23,973 nucleotides of DNA, taken from contig DATDCV010000545.1 of the NCBI GenBank assembly GCA_036524155.1, forward strand, positions 1-23,973. Reading direction: 5' to 3'. Source of the stretch: DATDCV01 sp036524155 (GTDB lineage Bacteria > Verrucomicrobiota > Verrucomicrobiia > Limisphaerales > UBA8199). Each line of letters begins with the position of its first letter. Positions within the stretch are counted from its first letter, which is position 1. The notes beneath the pieces were generated by a model. It saw nothing but the letters and a program-made list of their open reading frames with translations. It ran no database searches and was not told the origin of the DNA. The position numbers were made by a program, and so were the translations under genes. Positions 1-7,557 of the stretch are shown piece by piece.

Positions 1-28
1 CGAACTGGCAGACGCCCCTGCCGCGCGC

Positions 29-63
29 GCGGCGTTCCGCCCTCCTTGGGAACGGAACGCCGC
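29..63. repeat. GC-rich inverted repeat (hairpin)
   Basis: Positions 29-39 pair perfectly with 53-63 (11 bp, core GGCGTTCCG/CGGAACGCC). The 13-nt loop can add a small CCC/GGG stem. No T-tract follows on either strand, so it is not a textbook intrinsic terminator. It could be a terminator-like structure for a gene left of the window or a dispersed palindromic repeat. Confidence 0.5.
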
Positions 64-120
64 CGCTCGGCAGCGGCCAAATCCCGGTTCCGCACCCAGG
101 CACCGCGGACTCAGCGGGAG

Positions 121-230
121 TAAAACGGACTTAAACGGACATAAAAAAACAAAAAACAGCCGCGCGGTGGGGGTTTCGGGGAGTAGCATGACCAAATCTG
201 AGCACATCTGACTAAATCTGAGTAGTTCTC
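121..230. repeat. Short 10- and 20-bp tandem repeats in an AT-rich patch
   Basis: Positions 121-130 and 131-140 are two copies of a 10-bp unit ending AAACGGAC (9 of 10 identical), followed by an A-rich tract to about 157. Positions 191-210 and 211-230 are a 20-bp unit sharing AAATCTGAG (15 of 20 identical). Both periods are near multiples of the DNA helical turn. No function can be assigned. Confidence 0.4.
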
Positions 231-242
231 ACACAAAGTGCC

Positions 243-544
243 TCACCCGCCCCGGCCTGGACCTCCAAACCATTGATTAGCCTCCGGGGTCGTCCAAAAC
301 AGAACTGCACCCTTTCTGCCTCGTTTTTGCGCCGACCAGGAGGGACCTTTCTGGAAGGCGCGGGCCCTCAGGAGAAAGTCGCCAGCACGCCGCGCAGAAA
401 GGTCGATCCACAAAGAAGCTCTTTACGAAATGCCTCCAACCGCTGCTCCATTTCGGTGTCGTTGACAAAGTTCATCCATCCCAAAAGTGGCTCCCGGGCA
501 CCGACGCCGGCCGGATCAATCGGCCGCAGAGACGTGTTGCGTGG
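243..544 (-). pseudogene. Decayed C-terminus of a REP-associated (Y1/RAYT, COG1943-like) transposase
   Basis: On the minus strand the frame from 544 to the stop at 368-370 is bounded upstream by an in-frame TAA at 545-547. It encodes 58 residues containing LLGWMNFVND, then TEMEQRLEAFRKE, then LLCGSTFL. This matches, without gaps, the usual C-terminal pattern of RAYT/COG1943 transposases as I recall it: W-x-x-[YF]-V-N, then E-x-x-L-x-x-[LF]-R, then G-x-x-F. After the stop, the next frame stays open to 243 and includes a basic KRGRKG stretch, comparable to the basic tail of the family, which suggests a frameshift. The catalytic HUH and Tyr region is absent. The assignment comes from a remembered motif, not a search. 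The fragment could be chance, but the spacing agreement is good. Confidence 0.4.
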
Positions 545-724
545 TTATTCCGACGCCGGTGTGCCCAGTAGTCTTCGGGGCAAGTCGCGCTGGCCGTGCA
601 TCGCACGGCGCATCACCAGGTCGCCACGGACTAGCTCGTGTCACGGGTTTAGCTCTTGACTCGTCCAGCCTCACCCGAGACTCTCCCTGCCCGTACCAAA
701 CTCCAAACGAGCCCAGGCACCGAC

Positions 725-2590
725 ATGAGCCAGACCTCCCAAAAACGATCCGAGGATTTTCTCAAGATCGCCGACCAGTTCCAGCTCGGCGTTTTGACGA
801 CTGAAGCATCTCATCCCGTCACGGCGAAGCTCAGCGAAATCGCCAAGCATGATATCGCGGCGGGCTTGGAGCGGTTGTTCGAGGTCGACGCGGATGTCCT
901 GAAGCGCTACGGGCAATTCGTAGCGTCTGGAGTTGCCGGTGAGATCAAGGAAACGCTGTTGCGCGCACTCGCCCAGGGCGGCCGCCTGTTCTTCACCGGC
1001 TGCGGTTCGACCGGACGATTGAGCATCCAGCTCGTCTCCATCTGGCGCGGTTTCTGGCAACAGCAACGAGCTCGCGGCCTGAAGTGCCTGCCCTCGACCC
1101 AGGAGCTGGAGAGCCGGGCGTTCGCGGTGATGGCCGGAGGCGACTTCGCGTTGATTAAATCGGTCGAAGGTTTTGAAGATTTCACGGAGTTTGGCAAGAA
1201 GCAGCTTGGGGACCATGGGATCACGGAAAACGACGTGGTCTTCGCAATCACCGAAGGGGGCGAGACCTCGTTTGTAATCGGCACCGCTTGGAAAGGGGTC
1301 GAGGACGGCGCCAAGGTTTATTTCGTCTACAACAACCCCGATGACGTGCTTTGCAGCCACGTCAAACGCAGCCGCGAGGTCGTCCAGGACCCGCGTATCC
1401 AGAAGATCAATCTGACGACCGGCCCGATGGCCATCACGGGCTCGACACGGATGCAGGCCACCACCATCCAGTTGGCTGTCCTGTTGACTGTGCTCGAAAT
1501 GGTGGTACGCGAGTTGATGCACCAGTTGGAACCGGGCGGGCCGTGTGCGCTGGACCCGACCGCGGTTCCCGCGGAGTTCGAACGCAAGTTGTCCGAGATG
1601 CATGCGACGCTGAAGTCCAAGCCGGTTCTCGCGCAGCTTGCCCACCTGACCGCGCTCGAGGAATCGGTCTATCGCGTTGGCCGGAAAAACAACTACTTCG
1701 CCGATCGTTTCGGTATCGACGTGCTCACCGACACCACCGAACGGTCGCCGACGTATTGCACTCCCCCGTTCCGGAAGTTCGACGATAAGTCGGCGAGCGA
1801 ATCGTGGTCATTCCTGTTTGTGCCGCACGGCGAGACGCCGCAGGCGTGGGATCACATCATCAAGCGCAAGCCCAGATGCATCGAGTGGACAGAGGGCGAC
1901 GTGCGCGCGTTGGTCGGCGACGAGAAGGCCGGCCGGACCTGCGAGACGGTGCGCAAGATCAGTTATGGGGAGTTGATGCGGTTCAAGGTGGGCCTGGATG
2001 GGTTGCCATATCGGCCGCTGGGCAAAGGGGATTGCGCGGTGGGGATTCTTGGTGAGGAGGAGAGACACTCGTTGCGGTCCCGGGACGGCTTCCATAGGGC
2101 CCAACTCGAGGCGGCGCGCGCGCACGGCGCGAAGACCGCGCTCATATACTTCGGCACTCAGGAATCGCTCAAGGAGATCAGCGAGACGGTACAGGGCTGG
2201 AACCCGGAATGTCTCACGGTGCTGGTGCCGACGCCAAAGACGGATTTCCTTTTGGACGGCGTTACACGGGTCGGGCTGAAGACCCTGCTCAACGCCCTTT
2301 CCACCTGCACCATGGTCCGCCTGGGACGGGTCATGGGCAACTACATGATCTGGGTAGTGCCCAGCAATTTGAAGCTAATCGATCGGGCGACGAGATACAT
2401 CGAGAAGTTGACGGGCCTCAACTACGCCCAGGCCAACCATCTGCTGTTCGAGGTCATCGAGTACGTTGAGCCCCGAATGAAGGCCGATCAGGCATATCCG
2501 CCAGTCGTTGGCCTCGTGGTCACCAGGATTCGGAGGGGGCTCGGGAACCATGACGCTGAGACCGCTTTGATGGCCGAGCTCCACGGTTGA
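725..2590 (+). CDS. Double-SIS sugar-phosphate protein, MurQ/GCKR-like
   Basis: This 621-aa protein has two SIS-type sugar-phosphate-binding halves. The first carries GCGSTGR (about 92-98) and VEGFED (about 147-152). The second ends in LKTLLNALSTCTMVRLGRVMGNYM-type sequence (about 518-541), which matches the MurQ/GCKR signature. Bacterial MurQ (MurNAc-6-phosphate etherase) is about 300 aa with one SIS domain, whereas animal GCKR is about 625 aa with two, so length and layout favour a GCKR-like protein. The glutamate of VEGFED matches one MurQ catalytic acid. The other MurQ acid, in the ECPPT-type motif after GTSGR, is not seen; that place reads SIWRGF. Etherase activity is therefore doubtful, and sugar-phosphate binding or isomerisation is the safer call. 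I chose ATG 725 over an in-frame TTG at 656 because the earlier codons look unrelated. It is probably cytoplasmic, as no signal peptide is visible. Confidence 0.8.
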   Translation: MSQTSQKRSEDFLKIADQFQLGVLTTEASHPVTAKLSEIAKHDIAAGLERLFEVDADVLKRYGQFVASGVAGEIKETLLRALAQGGRLFFTGCGSTGRLSIQLVSIWRGFWQQQRARGLKCLPSTQELESRAFAVMAGGDFALIKSVEGFEDFTEFGKKQLGDHGITENDVVFAITEGGETSFVIGTAWKGVEDGAKVYFVYNNPDDVLCSHVKRSREVVQDPRIQKINLTTGPMAITGSTRMQATTIQLAVLLTVLEMVVRELMHQLEPGGPCALDPTAVPAEFERKLSEMHATLKSKPVLAQLAHLTALEESVYRVGRKNNYFADRFGIDVLTDTTERSPTYCTPPFRKFDDKSASESWSFLFVPHGETPQAWDHIIKRKPRCIEWTEGDVRALVGDEKAGRTCETVRKISYGELMRFKVGLDGLPYRPLGKGDCAVGILGEEERHSLRSRDGFHRAQLEAARAHGAKTALIYFGTQESLKEISETVQGWNPECLTVLVPTPKTDFLLDGVTRVGLKTLLNALSTCTMVRLGRVMGNYMIWVVPSNLKLIDRATRYIEKLTGLNYAQANHLLFEVIEYVEPRMKADQAYPPVVGLVVTRIRRGLGNHDAETALMAELHG

Positions 2591-2696
2591 ACGGACGCGA
2601 CCTGGCTCCGGGCACACGGGCCGGAGAGGTCGGAGGCACGGTCAGGATCCATTATTTAAGATTGCGGAATCTGCGAGAGTTGCTTACCGATACCGT

Positions 2697-4019
2697 ATGA
2701 GACCTTTCGCAGCCTTAATTCTGACCGGTGCCTTCTCCGCGGCTCTCTCGGGTTTCGCGCCGACAACCACCTGGGCGGCCCAGCCACCGCGCGGCTTTAC
2801 CCCCCTGTTCAACGGCAAAGACCTCACGGGTTGGTGGGGCGCTGATACCGAGGATCCCCGCAAATACATGGCGCTTTCGTCCGAGGAATTTCAGAAAAAG
2901 CACGATGCCAGCATCGAAAACATCCGCCAGCACTGGCGCGCGGAGAAAGATGAACTCGTCAATGACGGCCATGGCCTGTACCTGACTACCGACAAGTTCT
3001 ACGGCGACTTCGAATTGCTCATCGATTACAAGACCGTGCCGCTAGCCGATAGCGGCATTTACCTGCGCGGCTGTCCCCAGGTTCAGATCTGGGATTACAC
3101 CGAGCAAGCGAAGTTCAACCTCGGTGCGGACAAGGGGTCTGGCGCGTTGTGGAACAACAGCCCGGGCGCGCCCGGCAAGGACCCTCTGGTCAAAGCCGAC
3201 AAGCCGTTCGGCCAATGGAATCATTTTCGCATCCGGATGGTCGGCTCGCGCGTTTGGGTTTGGTTGAACAACAAGCAGACGGTCGATGGGGCCATCATGG
3301 AAAATTACTACGATCGCAAGCTGGCCGTGCCCCCGAAAGGTCCTCTCCAACTGCAAACACACGGCGGGGAGATCCGCTGGCGCAACCTCTTCATCCGCGA
3401 GATCGGTTCCGATGAAGCCGACAAGCTGCTCCGAGGCAAGGACCCCGCCGGGTTCAAATCCGTATTCAACGGAAAAGATTTCGAAGGCTGGGCTGGGCCG
3501 GTTGATAATTATCAGGTGAAGGACGGCGCGATTACGTGTCGCCCCGGAAAAGGCGGCACTATTTACACAAAAGATGAATACAGCGACTTCGTCGCCCGCC
3601 TCGAATTCAAGCTGCCGCCCGGCGGCAACAACGGCCTGGCGATTCGCTACCCCAACGATGGCGATACCGCCTACGGCGGCATGTGTGAACTCCAGGTGCT
3701 GGATGACAACTACGAAAAGGCAACGGGCCAGAACATCGACGCCCGCCAGGCGCACGGCTCCGCTTATGGCATGGTCGCCGCCCAGCGCGGATATCAGCAT
3801 CCAATCGGCGACTGGAATTACCAGGAAGTGACCGTCAGAGGCTCAACCATCAAGGTGGAATTGAATGGCACCGTCATCCTGGACTGCGATCTGAGTAAGG
3901 TCACCGACTTCATGGGCGGCCACGCCCATCCCGGCAAGGACCGGAAGACCGGATCATTTGGGTTTGCTGGACACAATGACCCCGTGATGTTCCGGAACAT
4001 CTCAATAAAGCCGCTCTGA
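2697..4019 (+). CDS. Secreted tandem DUF1080 (3-keto-disaccharide hydrolase-like) protein
   Basis: The 440-aa protein begins with a signal peptide (Arg near the start, hydrophobic 4-20, likely cleavage near TWAA-Q at 28/29). It has two DUF1080 (PF06439) beta-sandwich domains, each opening with the hallmark F-x-x-L/V-FNGKD-x-x-GW: FTPLFNGKDLTGW at about 34-46 and FKSVFNGKDFEGW at about 253-265. Domain 1 has SGIYLRG and VQIWD; domain 2 has CELQVLDD. The family includes hydrolases or lyases acting on 3-keto-glycosides, and some members may only bind glycans. The gene starts 106 bp after the MurQ/GCKR-like gene on the same strand and faces the HEAT-repeat gene. The exported Gfo/Idh/MocA genes nearby fit the oxidation step that would supply a 3-keto substrate. 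The two domains share the opening motif but otherwise differ, so they may not be equivalent. Confidence 0.88.
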   Translation: MRPFAALILTGAFSAALSGFAPTTTWAAQPPRGFTPLFNGKDLTGWWGADTEDPRKYMALSSEEFQKKHDASIENIRQHWRAEKDELVNDGHGLYLTTDKFYGDFELLIDYKTVPLADSGIYLRGCPQVQIWDYTEQAKFNLGADKGSGALWNNSPGAPGKDPLVKADKPFGQWNHFRIRMVGSRVWVWLNNKQTVDGAIMENYYDRKLAVPPKGPLQLQTHGGEIRWRNLFIREIGSDEADKLLRGKDPAGFKSVFNGKDFEGWAGPVDNYQVKDGAITCRPGKGGTIYTKDEYSDFVARLEFKLPPGGNNGLAIRYPNDGDTAYGGMCELQVLDDNYEKATGQNIDARQAHGSAYGMVAAQRGYQHPIGDWNYQEVTVRGSTIKVELNGTVILDCDLSKVTDFMGGHAHPGKDRKTGSFGFAGHNDPVMFRNISIKPL

Positions 4020-4096
4020 GGCGCGCAGCGGTTCTATCGCATCGCCGCGCCGTGACCGAGCTGCTGGCAGCGTCGCCGCCGGCAACGTGATTCTCA

Positions 4097-4124
4097 GCTG
4101 GCCAGCCCGGTTTGGGCTGCCAGC
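4097..4124. terminator. Hairpin between convergent genes (candidate bidirectional terminator)
   Basis: Positions 4097-4108 can pair with 4114-4124 (about 11 bp with one bulged C at 4102 and a 5-nt GGTTT loop). It sits in the 118-bp gap between the DUF1080 stop (+) and the HEAT-protein stop (-). No T-tract follows on either side, so the termination role is inferred from position and stem strength. Confidence 0.45.
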
Positions 4125-4137
4125 CGGCACTCTGGTC

Positions 4138-6081
4138 TCAAAGCTTCTTCAACGCCTCGTCGGCGCGCTTTTTCAGCTCTTCGCTGGTGGACTTCTCAGC
4201 AACGGCCTGGAGAGCTTTCTGACGCATGTCTTTTGACAGGCCGGCCTGGTTCCTACCGGCCAACTCGACCGCCGCCGAGGAGGCGTCGTCCGACACGGTC
4301 GGGTCCGTCACGAACGTACTCACCACCTCCAGCGCGCCGTCGGACGGCGCCTTGCGGATCACGGTAATGGCGAGGCGCTTTTCTTCTGGCCGCTGCAAGA
4401 GCGGGAGGACTTCCCGCACTCTGGCTACCTTGTCATCGCTCTTCAGCTTCTTGTCACCGTCCAGAAACTGGAAGTAACCACGCAACGCCAGGACCTGGTG
4501 AGAAGTTTTGCTCGAGGTCCTGGCGACGCCAAGCAGCGGCTCGAGGACGGCTTCGTCCTCCGGCCAGGTATTCGGCCAGGAAGAGAGCGTGCGGACGGCT
4601 TCGTCCTGGACGGAAACATCCTTGTCGGCGATGGCTCCTTTAACAGCGGCAAGCGCATCTGCGCCTCCGGCAGCGGCCAGCAGGTGCAAGGACACCAGGC
4701 GAACCCGGTTATCCGGATCCTGAGCCAGCGCCTTGACGTCCGCCACACTGCCCGCGCCGCCGCGCGCGCATATCGCGAGCATGGCCTGCTCAATCCCGGT
4801 CCGATCCTTTTCGCCCTGGCTCTTGCGCAGCAACTGTACAAGTTCAGGCAGCTGCCGGTTCCCGCCTATCGCGCCAAGTGCCTGGAGCGAGCCGGCGCGG
4901 ACTTCGGCGTCGGTATCCTCGGCTGAGCGCAGCATGATGGGGATCGCTGCCTCCAGACCGCGGCGCCCGGCGACATCGACAAGAACGCAGCGAGCTTTGC
5001 CGGTGGCTTGGGAAAGCCGTTGCAGGATTTGCGAGTCGATTTCCGCTCCCGCCAGCCGTGCAAGAACCGCTATGGCGGCCTGCGAAATTTCAGAGTCGCC
5101 GCTCATTGCCGCGGATTCGAGCGCCGGAATGCAAGCGGCTGTGCCGATGCGGTCCAACACCCGAACGGCCGTCAGCCTGAGCGGTTTTGAAGGGCTGTCG
5201 GCACATTCGAGCACTACCGGCATGACGGCGGGGTCGCTGCGGTCGGCCAGCGCCAGCAGGAGCAGCGGTTGTCGGTCGGCCGAAGCGCGGTGGAGTTCTG
5301 AAGTGATCGCTTTGGTCACCTCGGACCCCGGCAGCTCGCGCGCCGTGCTGAGACCGATTGACAAAAGGGCTTTATCGGGGGAGCGGAGTTGTTCGACCAG
5401 CAAGGGGATGCCTTTGGCTTTGCGAGCAAGGATCGCTCCCCGGGTTGCGTCGAGTACCTTTTGTTTGGGAACGGCGGCTTTTCGCACGCCATCGTAAAGT
5501 TTCACCGCGTTGCTCGCCTTGCCTTCGGCGAGGAACCTCTCCGCACAACGGATGCAGCCGTCAGCCACTGCGGGGCGCACGGATTCCGGTGATTTGGCGA
5601 GGGCGGCGCCGAGGGCTTTAGCCGGGCGGGTGCCTCCAATTCGGCCGAGGGCGACGGCGGCGGCAGAGGCCACCTGGGAATCGGGATCTCCGAGTTTCGG
5701 CAGCAGGATATCCACGGCTTGAGCGTCCCGGCGTACGCCAATCGAGTTGATTGTTCCGACCAGGAGCATTCCGCCCAGCTTGGGGACAGCCTGCCGCAGC
5801 GCTTCATCAGCCGCCGGTCCGGGGATGACTTCGAGCGCAATCCGCGCCCAGGACGCCAGCCGTTCGTCTGCCAACAACGGGGCCAGAACAGGGACCGCTT
5901 CCTGGGAACCATAAATTGCGAGCCGCTTGCAGGCCAGCGCCTTTTCAGCGGGGGCCGCCTCAGATCTCAGCAAAGTGATCAGCTCTCGTTCTTTTGTCGG
6001 ATCCTTGGCAGCCGAAACTGTCTGGTTCAACCCAAAGAGGCAAACCAGCGTGGCGCAGAGTAGAGTCGTCGTCTGTTTCAT
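4138..6081 (-). CDS. Secreted HEAT-repeat protein
   Basis: The 647-aa protein starts with a clear signal peptide (MKQTTTLLCATLVCLFGL, likely cleavage near VSA at 22-24). The rest is almost wholly alpha-helical HEAT/PBS-lyase-type repeats of about 30 residues, such as LLPKLGDPDSQVASAAAVALGRIGG and AIPIMLRSAEDTDAEV-type units. Such proteins act as binding scaffolds, and I see no catalytic domain. The frame stays open upstream to 6627 inside the oxidoreductase gene, but the signal peptide shows that ATG 6081 is the real start. It begins 31 bp after the oxidoreductase stop, so the two genes are likely co-transcribed. Secreted HEAT proteins next to Gfo/Idh/MocA and DUF1080 genes are, to my knowledge, common in Verrucomicrobiota and Planctomycetota. 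A role as a periplasmic partner of the oxidoreductases is an inference. Confidence 0.85.
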   Translation of the reverse strand: MKQTTTLLCATLVCLFGLNQTVSAAKDPTKERELITLLRSEAAPAEKALACKRLAIYGSQEAVPVLAPLLADERLASWARIALEVIPGPAADEALRQAVPKLGGMLLVGTINSIGVRRDAQAVDILLPKLGDPDSQVASAAAVALGRIGGTRPAKALGAALAKSPESVRPAVADGCIRCAERFLAEGKASNAVKLYDGVRKAAVPKQKVLDATRGAILARKAKGIPLLVEQLRSPDKALLSIGLSTARELPGSEVTKAITSELHRASADRQPLLLLALADRSDPAVMPVVLECADSPSKPLRLTAVRVLDRIGTAACIPALESAAMSGDSEISQAAIAVLARLAGAEIDSQILQRLSQATGKARCVLVDVAGRRGLEAAIPIMLRSAEDTDAEVRAGSLQALGAIGGNRQLPELVQLLRKSQGEKDRTGIEQAMLAICARGGAGSVADVKALAQDPDNRVRLVSLHLLAAAGGADALAAVKGAIADKDVSVQDEAVRTLSSWPNTWPEDEAVLEPLLGVARTSSKTSHQVLALRGYFQFLDGDKKLKSDDKVARVREVLPLLQRPEEKRLAITVIRKAPSDGALEVVSTFVTDPTVSDDASSAAVELAGRNQAGLSKDMRQKALQAVAEKSTSEELKKRADEALKKL

Positions 6082-6112
6082 AAAGAGTTTCTGAATGGAT
6101 TTCGGCGGCCGG

Positions 6113-7393
6113 TTAAATCCTCCAAGGCTCTCGCAACGCTTCCGAGCGCAGCCGGTTGGCTTCCTCGTCCCCGGGGAATTCGTTCTTTCTGGGGTCATAC
6201 TGCACCTTCCGGCCCAGGAACAGCGCGATATTGGCCGCATGGCAGGCGATGTGAGCGTGGCAGGCCGCGTCGGCGTTGGCGCGTGTCCTGGCGCGGGTTT
6301 TGACGCAATCCAGGAAGTCCCGGACGTGGAAGTTGGCGGGGTAACCCGCGATTTTGGCGCCACGGTTGTTGAGCAGAGCCTTCGAGCTGGCAACGATCTC
6401 AGCATCGTCGCCCGTCTCGACCCACCCGGTGTCGCCCTCGAATCGGACGGGGCAAGACCCCAGCCCCAGCCAGCCCTCGTTGCGCATGACCAGCTTGACG
6501 CCGTTCTCGTAGCGCGCGTGCAACTCGTTTCCTTTCGGCTCGTATTCAACCGGCGCGGTATCATCAGCGTCGTTCGCCCACTGGCAAAGATCGACACAGT
6601 GGGAGCCCCATTCCAGGCAGCCGCCACCCGTCAAGCCGCCACCCTTCTCAAAGTTGAACCCGTCGAGCAAGCGCTTGTTAAACGGACGCCACGCCGCCGG
6701 GCCGAGGTAGAGGTCCCAGTCGATCTTCTCTTTATCCGGCGCGGGTTGTTCCGGTTCCCAACCGCTCATTGCGGTTCCCAGGCCGCCCGGGTGGGCATGC
6801 AAAGTCTGCAGGCGCCCCAGCTTCCCCCGGCGTGCCAGATCAATGGCGAAGGCAAAGTTCGGCAAGCTCCGCCGCTGTGTGCCGGCCTGGAAGACACGGC
6901 CAGTGCGGCGGAAGGTCTCCGCCAGCGCGAGGCTCTGGGCGATGTTCTTGGTGCAGGGCTTCTCGCAATAGACGTCTTTTCCGGCGTTGGCGGCGAGAAT
7001 GGACGCCGTCGCGTGCCAGTTCGGCCCGGTGGCGATCAGCACGGCGTCGATGTCACTACGGGCCAGCAATTCCCGCAAGTCGCGGTACATCACGCAGTCC
7101 TTGTTGCCATACTTTGTATCAGCCTTGTCTTTTATGGCTTGCCGCCGGTCAGCCTTGATGTCGCAAATGGCCACAAATCTCACATCCGGTTCCTCCAGGA
7201 AACAGCCCAGCACGTAGGTGCCGCGGCCGCCGATGCCAATGCCGCCCAGCACGATCCGCTCGCTGGGCGCCGCCGCGCCGCCGCGGCCTAACGCAGACGC
7301 CGGAACGATCTGCGGCACGGCCAGGATGGCCCCGGCCTTTAGTGCGTGTTTGAGGAAACATCTACGATCCAGTTGGTGTTCTGTTTTGGGCAT
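6113..7393 (-). CDS. Tat-exported Gfo/Idh/MocA family oxidoreductase (copy B)
   Basis: The 426-aa protein has a twin-arginine signal (DRRCFLK at 9-15, then a hydrophobic stretch to about 35). A Rossmann NAD(P)-binding motif GIGIGG follows at 51-56, then the family EKP motif at 144-146 (VYCEKP) and the C-terminal GSHCVDL at 263-269, whose histidine is the usual catalytic or substrate-contact residue. Members oxidise or reduce sugar hydroxyls with a nicotinamide cofactor, and exported members usually keep the cofactor tightly bound. Together with the DUF1080 protein it could perform C3 oxidation of a glycoside. It is the second of two related genes in tandem (164-bp gap) and is followed after 31 bp by the HEAT-protein gene. 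The exact substrate cannot be read from the sequence. Confidence 0.9.
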   Translation of the reverse strand: MPKTEHQLDRRCFLKHALKAGAILAVPQIVPASALGRGGAAAPSERIVLGGIGIGGRGTYVLGCFLEEPDVRFVAICDIKADRRQAIKDKADTKYGNKDCVMYRDLRELLARSDIDAVLIATGPNWHATASILAANAGKDVYCEKPCTKNIAQSLALAETFRRTGRVFQAGTQRRSLPNFAFAIDLARRGKLGRLQTLHAHPGGLGTAMSGWEPEQPAPDKEKIDWDLYLGPAAWRPFNKRLLDGFNFEKGGGLTGGGCLEWGSHCVDLCQWANDADDTAPVEYEPKGNELHARYENGVKLVMRNEGWLGLGSCPVRFEGDTGWVETGDDAEIVASSKALLNNRGAKIAGYPANFHVRDFLDCVKTRARTRANADAACHAHIACHAANIALFLGRKVQYDPRKNEFPGDEEANRLRSEALREPWRI

Positions 7394-7557
7394 AAGAGAT
7401 GAGTTTTGCTAAGAACAGTTGTAAGGAAGAACGCTTCATTCCCACGAATCGGTTGCGGCGGCTTCGCTGCCGGGAGAGGCTGGGAGCATTCAGTCCGCTT
7501 TTGCATTCGTTGGCGGCAGCGGCAACGCAAGCCGCCGCCGCGTGATTGCTGATCGGC
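7394..7557. other. Gap between the two oxidoreductase genes
   Basis: The 164-bp gap has no gene. A 10-bp inverted repeat joins 7455-7464 (GCGGCGGCTT) to 7529-7538 across 64 nt. It is GC-rich and may be chance or a worn repeat. I see no convincing promoter or terminator. Confidence 0.3.

Larger units (their letters stand above)
1..724. other. Gene-free left flank with decayed sequence
   Basis: I see no intact gene in this stretch. It holds a GC hairpin (29-63), a locally AT-rich patch with short tandem repeats (121-230), and a relic that resembles a transposase C-terminus on the minus strand (243-544). One reading frame is open from the left edge to a stop near 211, but its translation is low-complexity Ala/Arg/Pro and I cannot tell whether it is the tail of a gene outside the window. 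Open frames of about 100-130 codons on the plus strand (from 273 and from 487) look like chance frames in GC-rich DNA. Confidence 0.5.

Noticed and set aside
273..659. 128-codon plus-strand open frame in the left flank
   Set aside because: Its composition is that of a chance frame in GC-rich DNA, and the opposite strand carries the better-supported transposase relic.
671..1645. 324-codon minus-strand frame opposite the MurQ/GCKR-like gene
   Set aside because: Codon-phase shadow of the real plus-strand gene with no motif of its own.
6082..6627. Upstream in-frame extension of the HEAT-repeat ORF (about 182 codons)
   Set aside because: It lies over the oxidoreductase gene in another frame, has no domain pattern, and the signal peptide at 6081 marks the true start.
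6095..7291. Long (398-codon) plus-strand frame opposite the Gfo/Idh/MocA gene
   Set aside because: It is the antisense shadow of a gene with full family motifs, and its translation resembles no domain I know.
7455..7538. 10-bp inverted repeat between the oxidoreductase genes as a REP element
   Set aside because: Short, simple GCGGCGG-type sequence that arises easily in GC-rich DNA; it has none of the long perfect arms of the other two elements.
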